Positions 19,601 through 27,571 of a stretch of 64,000 nucleotides of DNA are shown here, piece after piece. Within the stretch, counting starts at the first letter, position 1. The number at the start of each line of letters is the position of its first letter. The notes beneath the pieces were generated by a model. That model was not told where the DNA came from. It saw only the letters and a list, made by a program, of their open reading frames with translations, and ran no database searches. The position numbers and the translations under genes were made by a program. Source of the DNA: Halogeometricum sp. S1BR25-6 (lineage in GTDB: Archaea > Halobacteriota > Halobacteria > Halobacteriales > Haloferacaceae); assembly GCF_031624495.1 (NCBI RefSeq), contig NZ_JAMQOP010000005.1, forward strand, positions 62,001 through 126,000, given 5' to 3'.

Positions 19601-20238
19601 GGCAGCAGTTCCGCTCGGTATCAGCCGAGCAACGGGCGCAAATTCTCGACTTCATCGAGACGTGGCGTGAAGCAGAGGCGTGGCGGCTGCAATCTGTGGC
19701 GTCGATCGCAGGCTCACTTGATAGCGCTGCACTGGAGGATATGTCGGGGGCGGAATCGCTGCTCGATATCCTTCGTACGCCGGAGCTGGCGGATTCCTTC
19801 CGTGAGCGAGCCGCGTTCCACGCCATCTTCGACGTCTCCGATGAGCGGGGGCCGGGATTCGACCTCATCGACCCGTTCGGGGCGGCTACTGTGTCCGGGG
19901 ACTCGTCCGAGTGGACGCCGGAGGATATGCGGCGCGTCGAGGTGAAAACGATCGCCGCCGACCGCGCTGCGAAGGGGCGCATTAAGCTCACTGGTAACGA
20001 GTTTCGAATGGCCCGGCGGCCAGGTCCAGGACACCATGGCGCTGGGGACGGGACGGTCTATCAGTATCTTGTTCGGATCGTCGCGCTACCGACGGGATGG
20101 CGAGAGAATGTCGCGGAAGCGACGGTTTGGGACATCGAGGACGTAATCTCGTTCGCTGAGTTCGACTCATCAGATGAGCCGCTGTGGGAGAAACTCCGCG
20201 GCGGGTCATTCTACGTAGAGTTCGGGACCGGGGACTGA
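13627..20238 (+). CDS. Giant sacsin-like GHKL (Bergerat) ATPase with C-terminal DUF3883 domain
   Basis: About 2203 residues from the ATG at 13627 (ATG at 13582 is possible). The N-terminal 170 residues carry a Bergerat-fold ATPase: ELVQNARDA (N box), IANTGAPF (G1-like) and GSIGEKGVGLKSV (G2), as in Hsp90, sacsin and MORC proteins. The next 1800 residues are large acidic domains without motifs I know. A linker of low complexity (about 1940-2020) precedes the end domain, where GFDLIDP, RRVEVKTI and LTGNEFRMA match DUF3883, a PD-(D/E)XK-like fold found in defence proteins. It is transcribed alone, against its neighbours. The role is unknown: an ATP-gated clamp linked to a nuclease-like effector is a reasonable guess. 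Confidence 0.88.
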   Translation: MSQTQLIQDTIADRCRTEHQELLDGLANKSAWSKEAELGAGNRMVASTHDNRTILELVQNARDAIREGPADCGAVSIIVGPESLLIANTGAPFRLHDEDVFEAVTSLGRSEKARKRGSIGEKGVGLKSVLQLSEAFSIRSTVDTDAGDGTTSVAAQFSRARTSRMLLGAYRQLLDSDTEFYDQLTEGKCSTKTVDACRDLLEDLPVKVADWDDEPVPPHVDVNGITRAAAAGKTPPSPLNVLGDLPRLSLFRYPFVAVDGAGQDTPTEQLAERLLQAEESSGTATAQLGKRLTDRLEQATGQYQTVVKLDYTDRDWSELLDAIGGRLDDIDSDAVAQFDDYRETPRVAELGTYQQDRQEEFWDECTALTPETLILLGQLERIDFLKVSRNGTDGQLELEEYRDVSIQPGETRSSGQESLIERQTVTVEEREGNTETSSTLRKEFRLYSRSLDPADLPDTDDDTSTEDKDDYYDVRILFERPRPADDQWAPTAKPLSLYYPIEEARTPFPFVVHAPFQVSFDRQRLESDDPLNHALLNELPGIVATAAEDLARARADSMAREEMANAYRPWLPWLLLPVADVAERTPEFLYKAIEQTLARLRETSLVPVDGGGVRNPTEVLLDPDRLTAFEALRNHEDDGEAPIPPKSVIANGQQWRDRAVEASILESDRFRTHAARIGLTTVIDQLFDDETGRGCIDILRELWGINPEDSTAAGVETDWAVSVEKERYAVAYFEAIKAALDRHGDTDDEGDDVGDAARQLGQWRVPLLPAEAHTGDGDVDVGGDSGQTTHLVRAASRARGKDAPQYQRSERIVFRRTEKRESGDRQVDRLPTPPTGLPVFIIPFDTHWDGLLKQHSRTWGTRELDSPTVFYRRVAAEAGGFSTDPEFDIEVLSYLVQLYRQITASSGSDWLVPEPYVQRRFNDVEKLVRSGSFGATPDDYETFVERRYTQRIPLPSADGRSQPAEELVFSSAWADRFFEAAEMLAADDHIEDPFEDEDEERIRPGQLRRWGHAIKCADVAVPTSRPRLAPPDDEQWDGLLDRVDVTKEEGGIWRLNCLIHLGVQIGPQIDWAWLFPGRGKQERRTGSISASEAQSLAAGEVSVEEDSPFEPPETLVQRYCEISWRAENHPAFTADHSTMCQRNWLDCNPATWAGGGSDVAILTWWYFTELDAIADPEQAAAYRDAIVLLWPELEDALLETAWVCDGHNLKEPDETIPALGLVQLREAALWPVEELGAEDDGADEFIDLDPERLHTATYLVTTADEQPRGAEQYLPRLDFAALKQNVELRLLESDGLPNALNLNAVAQGLGAIAVEELTTAAAAVRLDWFLDRRSTSGGAVDRPLRELQSAFTIRANSAPAYGLMRRLVSTTHLKRELSDQAPQQAWQRRDIWHTGTRVPITRNQNSFSLAIGAEASPVDRIDMRIYSKQLPQYARDQLEPTGVGIVERPRREAAEVANVLGRGTGEDLAVDFGIEKRTQVPELETVSGEHEDIVGNDAITDLRQTLQGKLEYLLAAYLASSQSPDLEDAYMKLSIAMKKDIGIVASDSTGAMRRRSAEWTPVESAATGGPRIAIFSDALAEHRDGANEGIPAYLAAEGLAQVIEQYDLREVFENILFKRREALDSEYQDELQTVEHEVTALRERRLDRVNRALTALVETVDPGAGLPDVDSPDIEAALRDLRTARSIVENDDDRHLLLDGWLTCLQDVGLSLGVAASCIEAAATDDEGTRQELLCTVAGGVSIDLDELVDSDPVWRIINDWQVSDAAAQLRDYLAAVVKLQTFWATLDDHEDGGEEAIELAISRARHEDAPPGPLSKTSSFIPYPERLPKAIQQRPLGALAYVDDGPIPTVLWTAVTDWCQKERTALVSSDVVFDDERIEKLLDGLVAAVAEPQHSGESVRKAFSDYTGGGIGTSRTRVKQRRQEQTTRWVSNEDEQLETISTTGLSAAGSPASNGSPSVGNTRGTGSDHQNAEIDDERGREGELICLGRIWQQFRSVSAEQRAQILDFIETWREAEAWRLQSVASIAGSLDSAALEDMSGAESLLDILRTPELADSFRERAAFHAIFDVSDERGPGFDLIDPFGAATVSGDSSEWTPEDMRRVEVKTIAADRAAKGRIKLTGNEFRMARRPGPGHHGAGDGTVYQYLVRIVALPTGWRENVAEATVWDIEDVISFAEFDSSDEPLWEKLRGGSFYVEFGTGD

Positions 20239-20366
20239 TTGAAGAAGTCGATTCCGTCTGTGTGAACACTCTATATGGGGTTGATTAGTGTATCCTAATC
20301 CGGTCATGGGCGGATTCCTTCGTCTACACGGCTGACATAGAGATCTGACTGTCTAACGAGTTAGTC

Positions 20367-21935
20367 CTACTCAAAGGGATGATCCGCGTCGTCTTCCCAG
20401 CCTTTGATTTGGATGCCTGGCAGGTCATGCTCCCGGATGATATTGGCGTGGCCGACGAACAGGCCTAACCCGAGCTCCGGACTCCGAAGGGGGTCGGGAG
20501 TGCTTCCCACGTACTCACGTTGGCCATCACGAGCTAACTCTATATCTTCGCCTGGCCGTGCATAGGCCCCGTACTCTAAGATTCTCTTCGTTCCCTTGAT
20601 GACTTGGGGTTCGAAGTCATCGTGCACCAATACGACACTGTATTTGACTTCCCCGACGAACAGACGGATGAGCGTTGGGTCGTCTGCTGCGGCGTCCAAC
20701 TCTAGTAGGACGATATCTGGAGTCATGCGACCGCTTTCGGATGCCTGACTGAACGCTTCATCGCGCATCCACCGCTGATGTTGGTGCACGTAGCCGACCC
20801 GGGTCGGGGCGCTTGCGCCGAACTCGTCAGTTGAGGGTGATGTAGGTGATGGATACCCCGGTTCTTGGAAAGACAAGAGGTCACGAAGATCGCCACTATC
20901 GCCGTAAGGATACTTCCCCTCCCAATCATTGAACAGGAGATATTCTGCACTATCATGTTCCCATCGGGCCAGGAGTTCACCACGATAGTCATCGTTCGTT
21001 CCCCCGGTGAAGGGTTCCAATTGATTCTCGACTTGCTCAACCTGATCGAGGAGTTTGAATATCCAGTATAGTTCGTAGACGTCCGAACCCTTTTCATTCT
21101 CTTCAGTGGGGTGGAACAGGTCTAGGCTGAGAAGGCTTGCTGCGTACTCCTCGTGTTCGTCAAACCAATCTGATCCTAACCCTCGGTAGTACTCAAGTAG
21201 AGCCGCCGCCTCCCGATACAGTCGGTCACGATCGGCTTTCACTTCCGTGATTTCTCGGTCGGTAACCGAGACGGCTTGGAAGTCGACGGCTTCGAAATGT
21301 GGATTATTCAGGATACGGTCCAGCTCTTGACGATACTCGCCCTCTGGGCCCCATCCCTCGAACCACGTTGGCCACTTACTATCCCCGACGACGTTACGCT
21401 TGAAGTCCGTATAGATGGCCTGGATTGTCGAGAGGACCGCAAACAGAACCCGATTCCGGGTCGAATAGGGCGTCTTCTCTCGAACGCGGCAAGCGAACTT
21501 CTGTGACCCTATGTCGCCGGTTCGATAGCGATACTGAACAGTCTCTCGCCAGTCTATATGACCCCGGACTGCCCCATCGGTGATTTCGACACGCTGGGTG
21601 ACTGCCGGATCCAGTGACCGGAGCCTAGCAGGCAACAGTGAAATGAAATCCAGAACTCCGACCGGCTCTCCATATCTATCTCTGAGCCCTGCCGTTTGCT
21701 CGATCGGAATAGCGAACTCTTCGCGGCGTTTAGCCGTTCGTGGCTCCCACATCCCCGTTCGGAGGAAGTGATACGAAAGGACGTCGTCCAGCCCACGGAT
21801 GTTGACTTTGGGGTCGAGATTCCTAATCCACCCTTCGGTATTGGTCACATCGCCGAGATAGCTCGTCAGGTACTCAGCACATTCTTTGACGATTTGCTCT
21901 GGTTCCGGCGCCCTGATATCACCGTTACTCACCAT
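20367..21935 (-). CDS. PD-(D/E)XK-type partner of the McrB-like ATPase
   Basis: A 522-residue protein whose start (21935) overlaps the end of the McrB-like gene by 11 bases. The C-terminal third shows TPDIVLLELD, then about 12 residues later LFVGEVKYSVV, the D...E-x-K signature of PD-(D/E)XK nucleases, followed by a helix with QVIKGTKRILEYG. This is the arrangement of the catalytic McrC subunit, though the N-terminal 350 residues are not obviously McrC. They include a predicted helical segment with EAAALLEYYRGLG. I infer that it is the DNA-cleaving half of a type IV-like, modified-DNA restriction pair. Confidence 0.7.
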   Translation of the reverse strand: MVSNGDIRAPEPEQIVKECAEYLTSYLGDVTNTEGWIRNLDPKVNIRGLDDVLSYHFLRTGMWEPRTAKRREEFAIPIEQTAGLRDRYGEPVGVLDFISLLPARLRSLDPAVTQRVEITDGAVRGHIDWRETVQYRYRTGDIGSQKFACRVREKTPYSTRNRVLFAVLSTIQAIYTDFKRNVVGDSKWPTWFEGWGPEGEYRQELDRILNNPHFEAVDFQAVSVTDREITEVKADRDRLYREAAALLEYYRGLGSDWFDEHEEYAASLLSLDLFHPTEENEKGSDVYELYWIFKLLDQVEQVENQLEPFTGGTNDDYRGELLARWEHDSAEYLLFNDWEGKYPYGDSGDLRDLLSFQEPGYPSPTSPSTDEFGASAPTRVGYVHQHQRWMRDEAFSQASESGRMTPDIVLLELDAAADDPTLIRLFVGEVKYSVVLVHDDFEPQVIKGTKRILEYGAYARPGEDIELARDGQREYVGSTPDPLRSPELGLGLFVGHANIIREHDLPGIQIKGWEDDADHPFE

Positions 21936-23865
21936 CTGATTCTATCTTGATGTCGAGGTACTCTCTGGTGAACTCCTCGGCAATATCGGGATCGAACCAG
22001 TCGCTACCACGGGTATCCATCATCGTCAATACATCCTCCATTCGGCTCGGCGGAAGGCCGTCAAGCTGTGGTAGCAACTTTGCCACGACTGCGTACTCGT
22101 AGTGCAATTCACCCGTCTGTTCGATACCGGTGAGCGTTTGCTCGAGGACATCTTTGATCACTCCAGGTCCGACCTTCTGATATTGTTGCACTGCATACCA
22201 GAAGTTGCTCAGGTCGGTCTTCAGGCGCTCTTGCACCTCAGTCTCGTCATCAATGTTATCAACGTTCGAAGAGTCGGGACATTCTACCTCCCAGACGTTC
22301 AGATACTCTTCTAGGAGACCTTTCCCGTTCTTGTTTAGGTCTTTGGCAGTCGGGGTGGGAATCGGGATGAACGCAAAGCGTCGCATGAACGCTCGGCTCA
22401 TACGGTACAGCGACGATTTATCGACGGAGTTGATCGTCGCGATCAACCGCCAGTCTTCGGGGATGTAGTAGGTATGGGAGTTCACTCGCGGCTCTGTGAT
22501 CGCGTTGGGGTTCCCGTTCAACTTGATCGGTTTTGTCGGTTCTTGGGTTGTATCGTCGAATGGTAGCGTGACGTTGTTGCCCGTCAATGCGGAGAACAGC
22601 GAGCCGAAGGCCTTGTCGATGTTCGCTCGATTTAGCTCGTCGATCACCAGCCACTCGTTTTTCGCCTCGATACCGCGGGTCCCTAGGCGACTCTCGTCCA
22701 TGAATCGCTGGAGGAACAGGCCAGGGTGGAACTCGAGGTCGCCGTCACTCTGTGGTCGATACCCACCGATCGTGTCGAAGGTTGTCCAGTCGTCCGTCGC
22801 CGTCGCCATCTGGTAGTTGTGGGCGTAGTATTCAGCCACTTGCTCGGCAAGGTCGCTTTTCCCCGAACCAGGGGGACCGGTCAGAATGACGTGGTTCCCG
22901 CTTCGAAGCGCAATATCGATCTGTTCGATGACGGTTTGACTCCGTTCTTCGTCAGGTGGAAAATACAGATCAATATCGTCCGGGGTGCCGTCGACGTCTT
23001 CGAAGACGACCGGCTCCTTCCATAGATTGTAGCTCTCGAAGTAGCGTCGTTCGATTTGAGGCAACAGAGAATTCAGCGACTCCGGTAGCGTACCGGACTC
23101 GTGCTCACCGTATACGTCGGCCCGAAGTGAGTTCTTGATTGCCTCCTCACTTATGTCCTGCAATTCATGAACTCGTGAGAAGGCTTGTTCCCGCCGATCT
23201 TGCGCGGATTTACGTCGGTCAGTATTTGCGAGAAACTCATACACGAGATGCTCCAGACGTTGGGCTCGATATTGATTTTCGGCCCAATCATCCTCAAGTT
23301 CCTCATTCAGCTGTGTTCGGATCCACTCGATACGGTCACGCATCTGAAGAGCTTCATCAATGCGATCCGGAGTCACTGTGATTACAGTCTCACCACCCCG
23401 TTCACCGCGTGCTCTTAGACTCCGTGGCTGAATCGACATCCCGTTGTCACTCGCTCTTGTGAGGGTCTCGTCAGATACATAGGACTTGTGTGGATCGTTG
23501 TCATCTCCTGTGTCGTAGTGCGAATAGACTGCGTCGTCCCAGAAAGTGAACATATCATAGTTTTCGTTATATCCTCCGAGAATCACCTGATACTCTCCGT
23601 CTGGGTTCCAATCGCTGCCGCTTTCACGATCGGTGATTTCGTAGCCGTTTTCGTCTGTATTATCTAGGCGGACGTTTATCGCCCATCCGTGATCATCGTC
23701 ACTATAGCTCGTCTCAAACAGATAGAATCGTGCTTGATTCGGAAGCGGGTCCTCTAGATCAACATCGAGTGGATTAGAATCAACACCAGAGTGTTTCTTG
23801 ACGTACCCGCCTAAGGCATCCAAAAGAAGTTCACGAGGAGTCGGAGAAGGCATGCTGCGAGGCAT
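21925..23865 (-). CDS. McrB-like AAA+ ATPase with N-terminal recognition-like domain
   Basis: A 646-residue protein. The C-terminal half is a McrB-type AAA+ module: LTGPPGSGKSDLAEQ (Walker A, near residue 335), WLVIDELNRANIDKAFG (Walker B with the McrB-type NRA), ATINSVDKSSLYRMS and RAFMRRFAF (sensor and arginine region). McrB proteins use GTP or ATP to translocate DNA and drive McrC cleavage. The N-terminal 150 residues (FTFWDDAVYSHYD, then SYVSDETL) look like a separate globular domain, positioned where McrB-type proteins carry modified-base readers. The central part is helical. It starts at the ATG at 23865; ATG at 23853 is also possible. A 694-base gap separates it from the divergent DUF1156 gene. 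Confidence 0.85.
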   Translation of the reverse strand: MPRSMPSPTPRELLLDALGGYVKKHSGVDSNPLDVDLEDPLPNQARFYLFETSYSDDDHGWAINVRLDNTDENGYEITDRESGSDWNPDGEYQVILGGYNENYDMFTFWDDAVYSHYDTGDDNDPHKSYVSDETLTRASDNGMSIQPRSLRARGERGGETVITVTPDRIDEALQMRDRIEWIRTQLNEELEDDWAENQYRAQRLEHLVYEFLANTDRRKSAQDRREQAFSRVHELQDISEEAIKNSLRADVYGEHESGTLPESLNSLLPQIERRYFESYNLWKEPVVFEDVDGTPDDIDLYFPPDEERSQTVIEQIDIALRSGNHVILTGPPGSGKSDLAEQVAEYYAHNYQMATATDDWTTFDTIGGYRPQSDGDLEFHPGLFLQRFMDESRLGTRGIEAKNEWLVIDELNRANIDKAFGSLFSALTGNNVTLPFDDTTQEPTKPIKLNGNPNAITEPRVNSHTYYIPEDWRLIATINSVDKSSLYRMSRAFMRRFAFIPIPTPTAKDLNKNGKGLLEEYLNVWEVECPDSSNVDNIDDETEVQERLKTDLSNFWYAVQQYQKVGPGVIKDVLEQTLTGIEQTGELHYEYAVVAKLLPQLDGLPPSRMEDVLTMMDTRGSDWFDPDIAEEFTREYLDIKIESDGE

Positions 23866-24559
23866 ATTTCTGCTACCTGCTGATACATCAATGAATCTTT
23901 TGTAAATGAGAGTTCCCGAATCATCAGGCTGCTAATAAGATTTAACATCGCCAAATACGAAATACGCCGAATGTCCGACCATGTAGCCCCGACCGGCGGT
24001 ATATCTCCGAGATGTCAGGGTTCGAGATCGACAACGCGAAAGCCCGTGCTTGTTGTCCTCGGGCTCGAATGTCGAGTAGCGGAGTTCGACGAAAGTGTCA
24101 TCACTCTCGTTGAATAGCCTCATTACCCGTCGCTAATTCGCATCGAGCGAGGCGTATGTTCTCGTCTTCACTTCAATTGCGATTGTTCACGGGATATCCG
24201 GACGAGTGTGTCAGGGGAGGCTACTCATATGGATTGTTGGATCTGCCTGCCCCTGGTTTCGTATCGTTTGATCATTCTTGTGTATCTCCTCGAATGTGAA
24301 TCGTCGATAGTACCGAACCCGTGTGTAGATCGACTATGGAGAGATATGAACTCGAACACGGTAAAGAGGTCCGCCGGTCACTCTTCGATGATTAGCCTCT
24401 GGTACCTCCCGTGAACTCGCTCATTTCTCTTCCGATTTGCAGAGAGGGTTTGAAGCCAGTCATTGGCAAGCCCGAAGTCTATCGATGGGTGTGGGTTTCA
24501 GGCTGACGTGAGAGGGAGAAAAGCTATACAGGGTTCCCGGAAACAGTAGGTATACTTCG
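23866..24559. other. Divergent intergenic region between McrB-like and DUF1156 genes
   Basis: About 690 bases. A minus-strand frame of 63 codons at 23932-24123 begins MRLFNESDDTFVELRY and might be a small gene or a remnant, but I find no motif and did not annotate it. Just before the plus-strand methyltransferase, a GCTATAC sequence near 24522 and GGTATACTTC near 24551 could be promoter elements. Nothing else is visible. Confidence 0.4.
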
Positions 24560-27254
24560 ATGTCTGAAGAAGGCGGTCACTCTGAGGAAGGGGAGCAGGA
24601 GCGGACTACACTGCCGATCGAGAGGGGGTTCCCGATCGAACGGGTAAACGAGATCGCTGAGAAGGAGAGCCGGGCCAAGCAGTGGTATCGGCCGATCTAC
24701 ACCATGCACAAGTGGTGGGCACGTCGCCCTGGCTGTCTATTCCGGGCGATTACGCTCTACTCGCTGCTCGATGATGAGACGACTCTAGACGATGTAGAGG
24801 TCTACGAGCCTGGAGAGAACGAGACGCTCGGATTGAATGGGCTGAGCAAGGAAGACCTGCTAGAGGCGATTCAGGAGACTAGCATGGAGGACCCCCGAGC
24901 CGCTCTGGGAGTTCTATTCGAAGGATGTCCGTATCAAGGACAAGAAGATTCTGGACCCGTTCATGGGGGGTGGTACAACCCTTGTAGAAGCATCTAGGTT
25001 TGGGATAGAATCAACCGGATACGACCTTAACCCCGTAGCATGGTTTATTACAAAGAAAGAAATCGATGCTGGAAAAACTAATTCCCAGGAGTTACAATCG
25101 GCTTTCGATCGCGTCAAAGATGACGTCGCAGACGATATTCTCCAATATTATAAGACACCCTGTCCAAACGTAGATGGTGAGCATGATGCGGACGTAATGT
25201 ACAATTTCTGGGTAAAGGAAGTAAACTGCGTTTCTTGTGATTCAGATGTCCCCCTTTATCGGGATTTCCGTATCGCTTCTGGTCGGTACGAGAACGATGA
25301 CAAGGAGAACGTTCTCTGTCCGGATTGTGAATCTGTGATACTCGTTGACGATTGGCGAGGAGAATCGACGTGTGCTGAGTGTGGATTTGAGTTCAATCCT
25401 GAAGACGGGAACGTAGATTACGGCGATTATATTTGTCCTGCTTGTGCTCAAAAGTATCCCGTTACAGATGCTATTGAAGATCAAGGCGGCTTTGACTTAC
25501 GGCTGTTTGCTGTGGAATACTATTGTCCTCACTGTGCAGAACAAGGACGGACTAAGAGTGAAGTTAAGGGTTATAAATCGGCCCAAGCAGCCGACCATGA
25601 TCTATTTGAAGCTGCTAAGACCGATTGGGAAAATGCAGATGATCTTCGGCAGTATATTCCTGACAAACCCATTCGGCCAGGGTGGTCTACCGATGCCAAT
25701 CAGTTTGAGGGTTCGATGTCCGGAAATGGGAATCTTCCTCGACACGGATATCATGATTGGACGGACATGTATAATGAGCGCCAACTCCTCTGCATCTCTT
25801 CACTAATTAAATCAATAAGCAGAATTGAAAAGCAGAATATCAAGGAGTATTTATTCTTGTCTATTTCTGGAGTTATGCACTACCATTCCACTTTCTGTTC
25901 TTATAATAGGGGTTATAATAAAATAGCAGACACATTCAAAACAAATCGGATGAATCCCTCCCTTGCTCCTGTCGAGAATAATGTTTGGGGGGGTGAATAC
26001 GGTGCTGGTACATTCCTTTCTTCCTTTAGCATGGTACAGTCTGCAATCGAATACGCTCGAAATCCAACGGAAAGGATTATAGATAATGGAGAAACACACG
26101 AAACGTCACACTTCAGCCAGCCAATTGGTGGGTCAGCATCTGTATTCCAAGGTGATGCCAAGAATATCGATGGAGAAGATGAATACCAAGCTGTGATTAC
26201 TGATCCGCCATATTACAATAATGTACTATACTCAGAATTGTCTGACTACTTTTATGTATGGCTAAAGCCAATGCTTGAATCGGAATACGAGTGCTTTCGG
26301 TCTGAACATACTCCCCGGACAGACAGTATTGTCGTAAACCCCGCCTCGAATAAAGATGAGACTGATTTTGAGGCCGAACTCCGTCAAGCCTTTGAGAAAA
26401 TCCGTCGGGCATTAAAAGACGATGGGGTCTTAGTTTTCACCTACCATCACAGTGGCTCCGAATCTTGGGGTGAACTTCTTCAGGCGCTCTGCAACGAAGA
26501 ATTTGAAATCACTGCGACTTATCCAGTACAGTCAGATATTAACAAGTTCACCAAGGGCGAAACAGTTGAGTTTGACATCGTGATTGTTGCTCGCCCCACA
26601 GAGTCACGGATGCCGATTTCTTGGAACACACTCCGTCGAAATATTCACAGAGCCGCCACTCAAGTTCAAGAAAAATTAGAAGAGAATAGAAACCTCTCTA
26701 GTGGGGATATCGGGGTTATCGAAATGGGACAAGCATTCTACGAGTACTCCAAACATCACAACGAAGTATACCGTGCCGGTGAGATCATGTCTGCCAAGGA
26801 CGTTGTCGACGCTATCTATGGGATTATCCAATCGGGCAACCGTGGTGAGGAAGAGGTATATATAGATCTGCTGGAGGAATCAAGGCCAACATACAGTGAC
26901 CTGAACAAACATCTTAAGCGATCCGACGCGTCGGAAGAGCTGATGCGAGAGATGTGCCTCTTTCGGACCGACTCCACGGAGTTCCAGCTCCTCAACTGGC
27001 GCGACGAGAAACGTCAGGCGTATGCCCAGAGCAAGGTCCAGGAGGACAACGGCGATCTGACAGATCTGGACAAGGCACACTTCCTGCGCTACCGATACGA
27101 GCAGGGGAAATCAACAGGTGAATACCTCGAACGGTGGGACATCACCGAACTGCAGGAGCTGTGCGAGGGTCTAGCAGAGGCGACCAGCGACGACACCTAC
27201 CTGAAGATGCTCGGCGTCGATACCACGCTCGACGAGTACGGCGACGGAAGTTAG
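24560..27254 (+). pseudogene. DUF1156-type DNA methyltransferase 1, frameshifted in a C5 run
   Basis: The first frame (24560 to about 24897) has LPIERGFPIERVNEIAEKES and MHKWWARRPGCLFR, the DUF1156 N-terminus. Frame then changes: GACCCCCGAG at 24890-24899 needs one C fewer to run into LWEFYSKDV and then FMGGGTT (the SAM motif I). The second frame continues with five CxxC zinc-ribbon pairs, ITDPPYYNN (catalytic DPPY) and a C-terminal helical domain, ending at 27254. The total length is 3n+1, so removing one base restores about 897 residues, matching the intact paralogue at 30949. It would methylate adenine or N4-cytosine. Bases from about 25000 to 26860 are clearly AT-richer than both ends, suggesting a mosaic gene. 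The frameshift may be real or a homopolymer error. Confidence 0.85.
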
Positions 27255-27502
27255 AGCCTCACCTATTTTCCTGCCGGTCCGCCGGTGGGGTGTTGTGCTT
27301 ATTCTTCGATTACGCTGTTGCCGGGTCAGCTGAACCGGGAACAGTCACCGATCTCAGACTCGGGACATCAACGCATGCCAAAGAGAGTTCCAATCTCAGG
27401 TTAGAATATCGGCACTACAACCGGTTAGCGTTGTCTCTTGGAGATTACTTACATACCCATGTATCTAAATTAGCTCTAATACAAGTTCTACTATCCTATA
27501 CC

Positions 27503-27510
27503 TTAATATA
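27503..27510 (+). promoter_or_regulatory. TATA-like box upstream of the DUF499 gene
   Basis: TTAATATA lies 62 bases before the ATG at 27572, in the 317-base gap after methyltransferase 1. The gap is locally AT-rich and holds no other gene. This placement would give a leader of about 35 bases. Assigned by sequence only. Confidence 0.4.
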
Positions 27511-27571
27511 CAACCGACTATAGTTGGATGTCGGGAGTAACTACTTGTATCGGGGTGGAGTATGCCGAGAC

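Noticed and set aside
23932-24123. 63-codon minus-strand ORF
   Set aside because: Plausible start but too short and without motif or neighbours to support it.
24560-24997. Independent 145-residue gene at the start of methyltransferase 1
   Set aside because: Its last residues are out of frame, and the true continuation (LWEFYSKDV to FMGGGTT) follows in the next frame, so it is the broken N-terminus.
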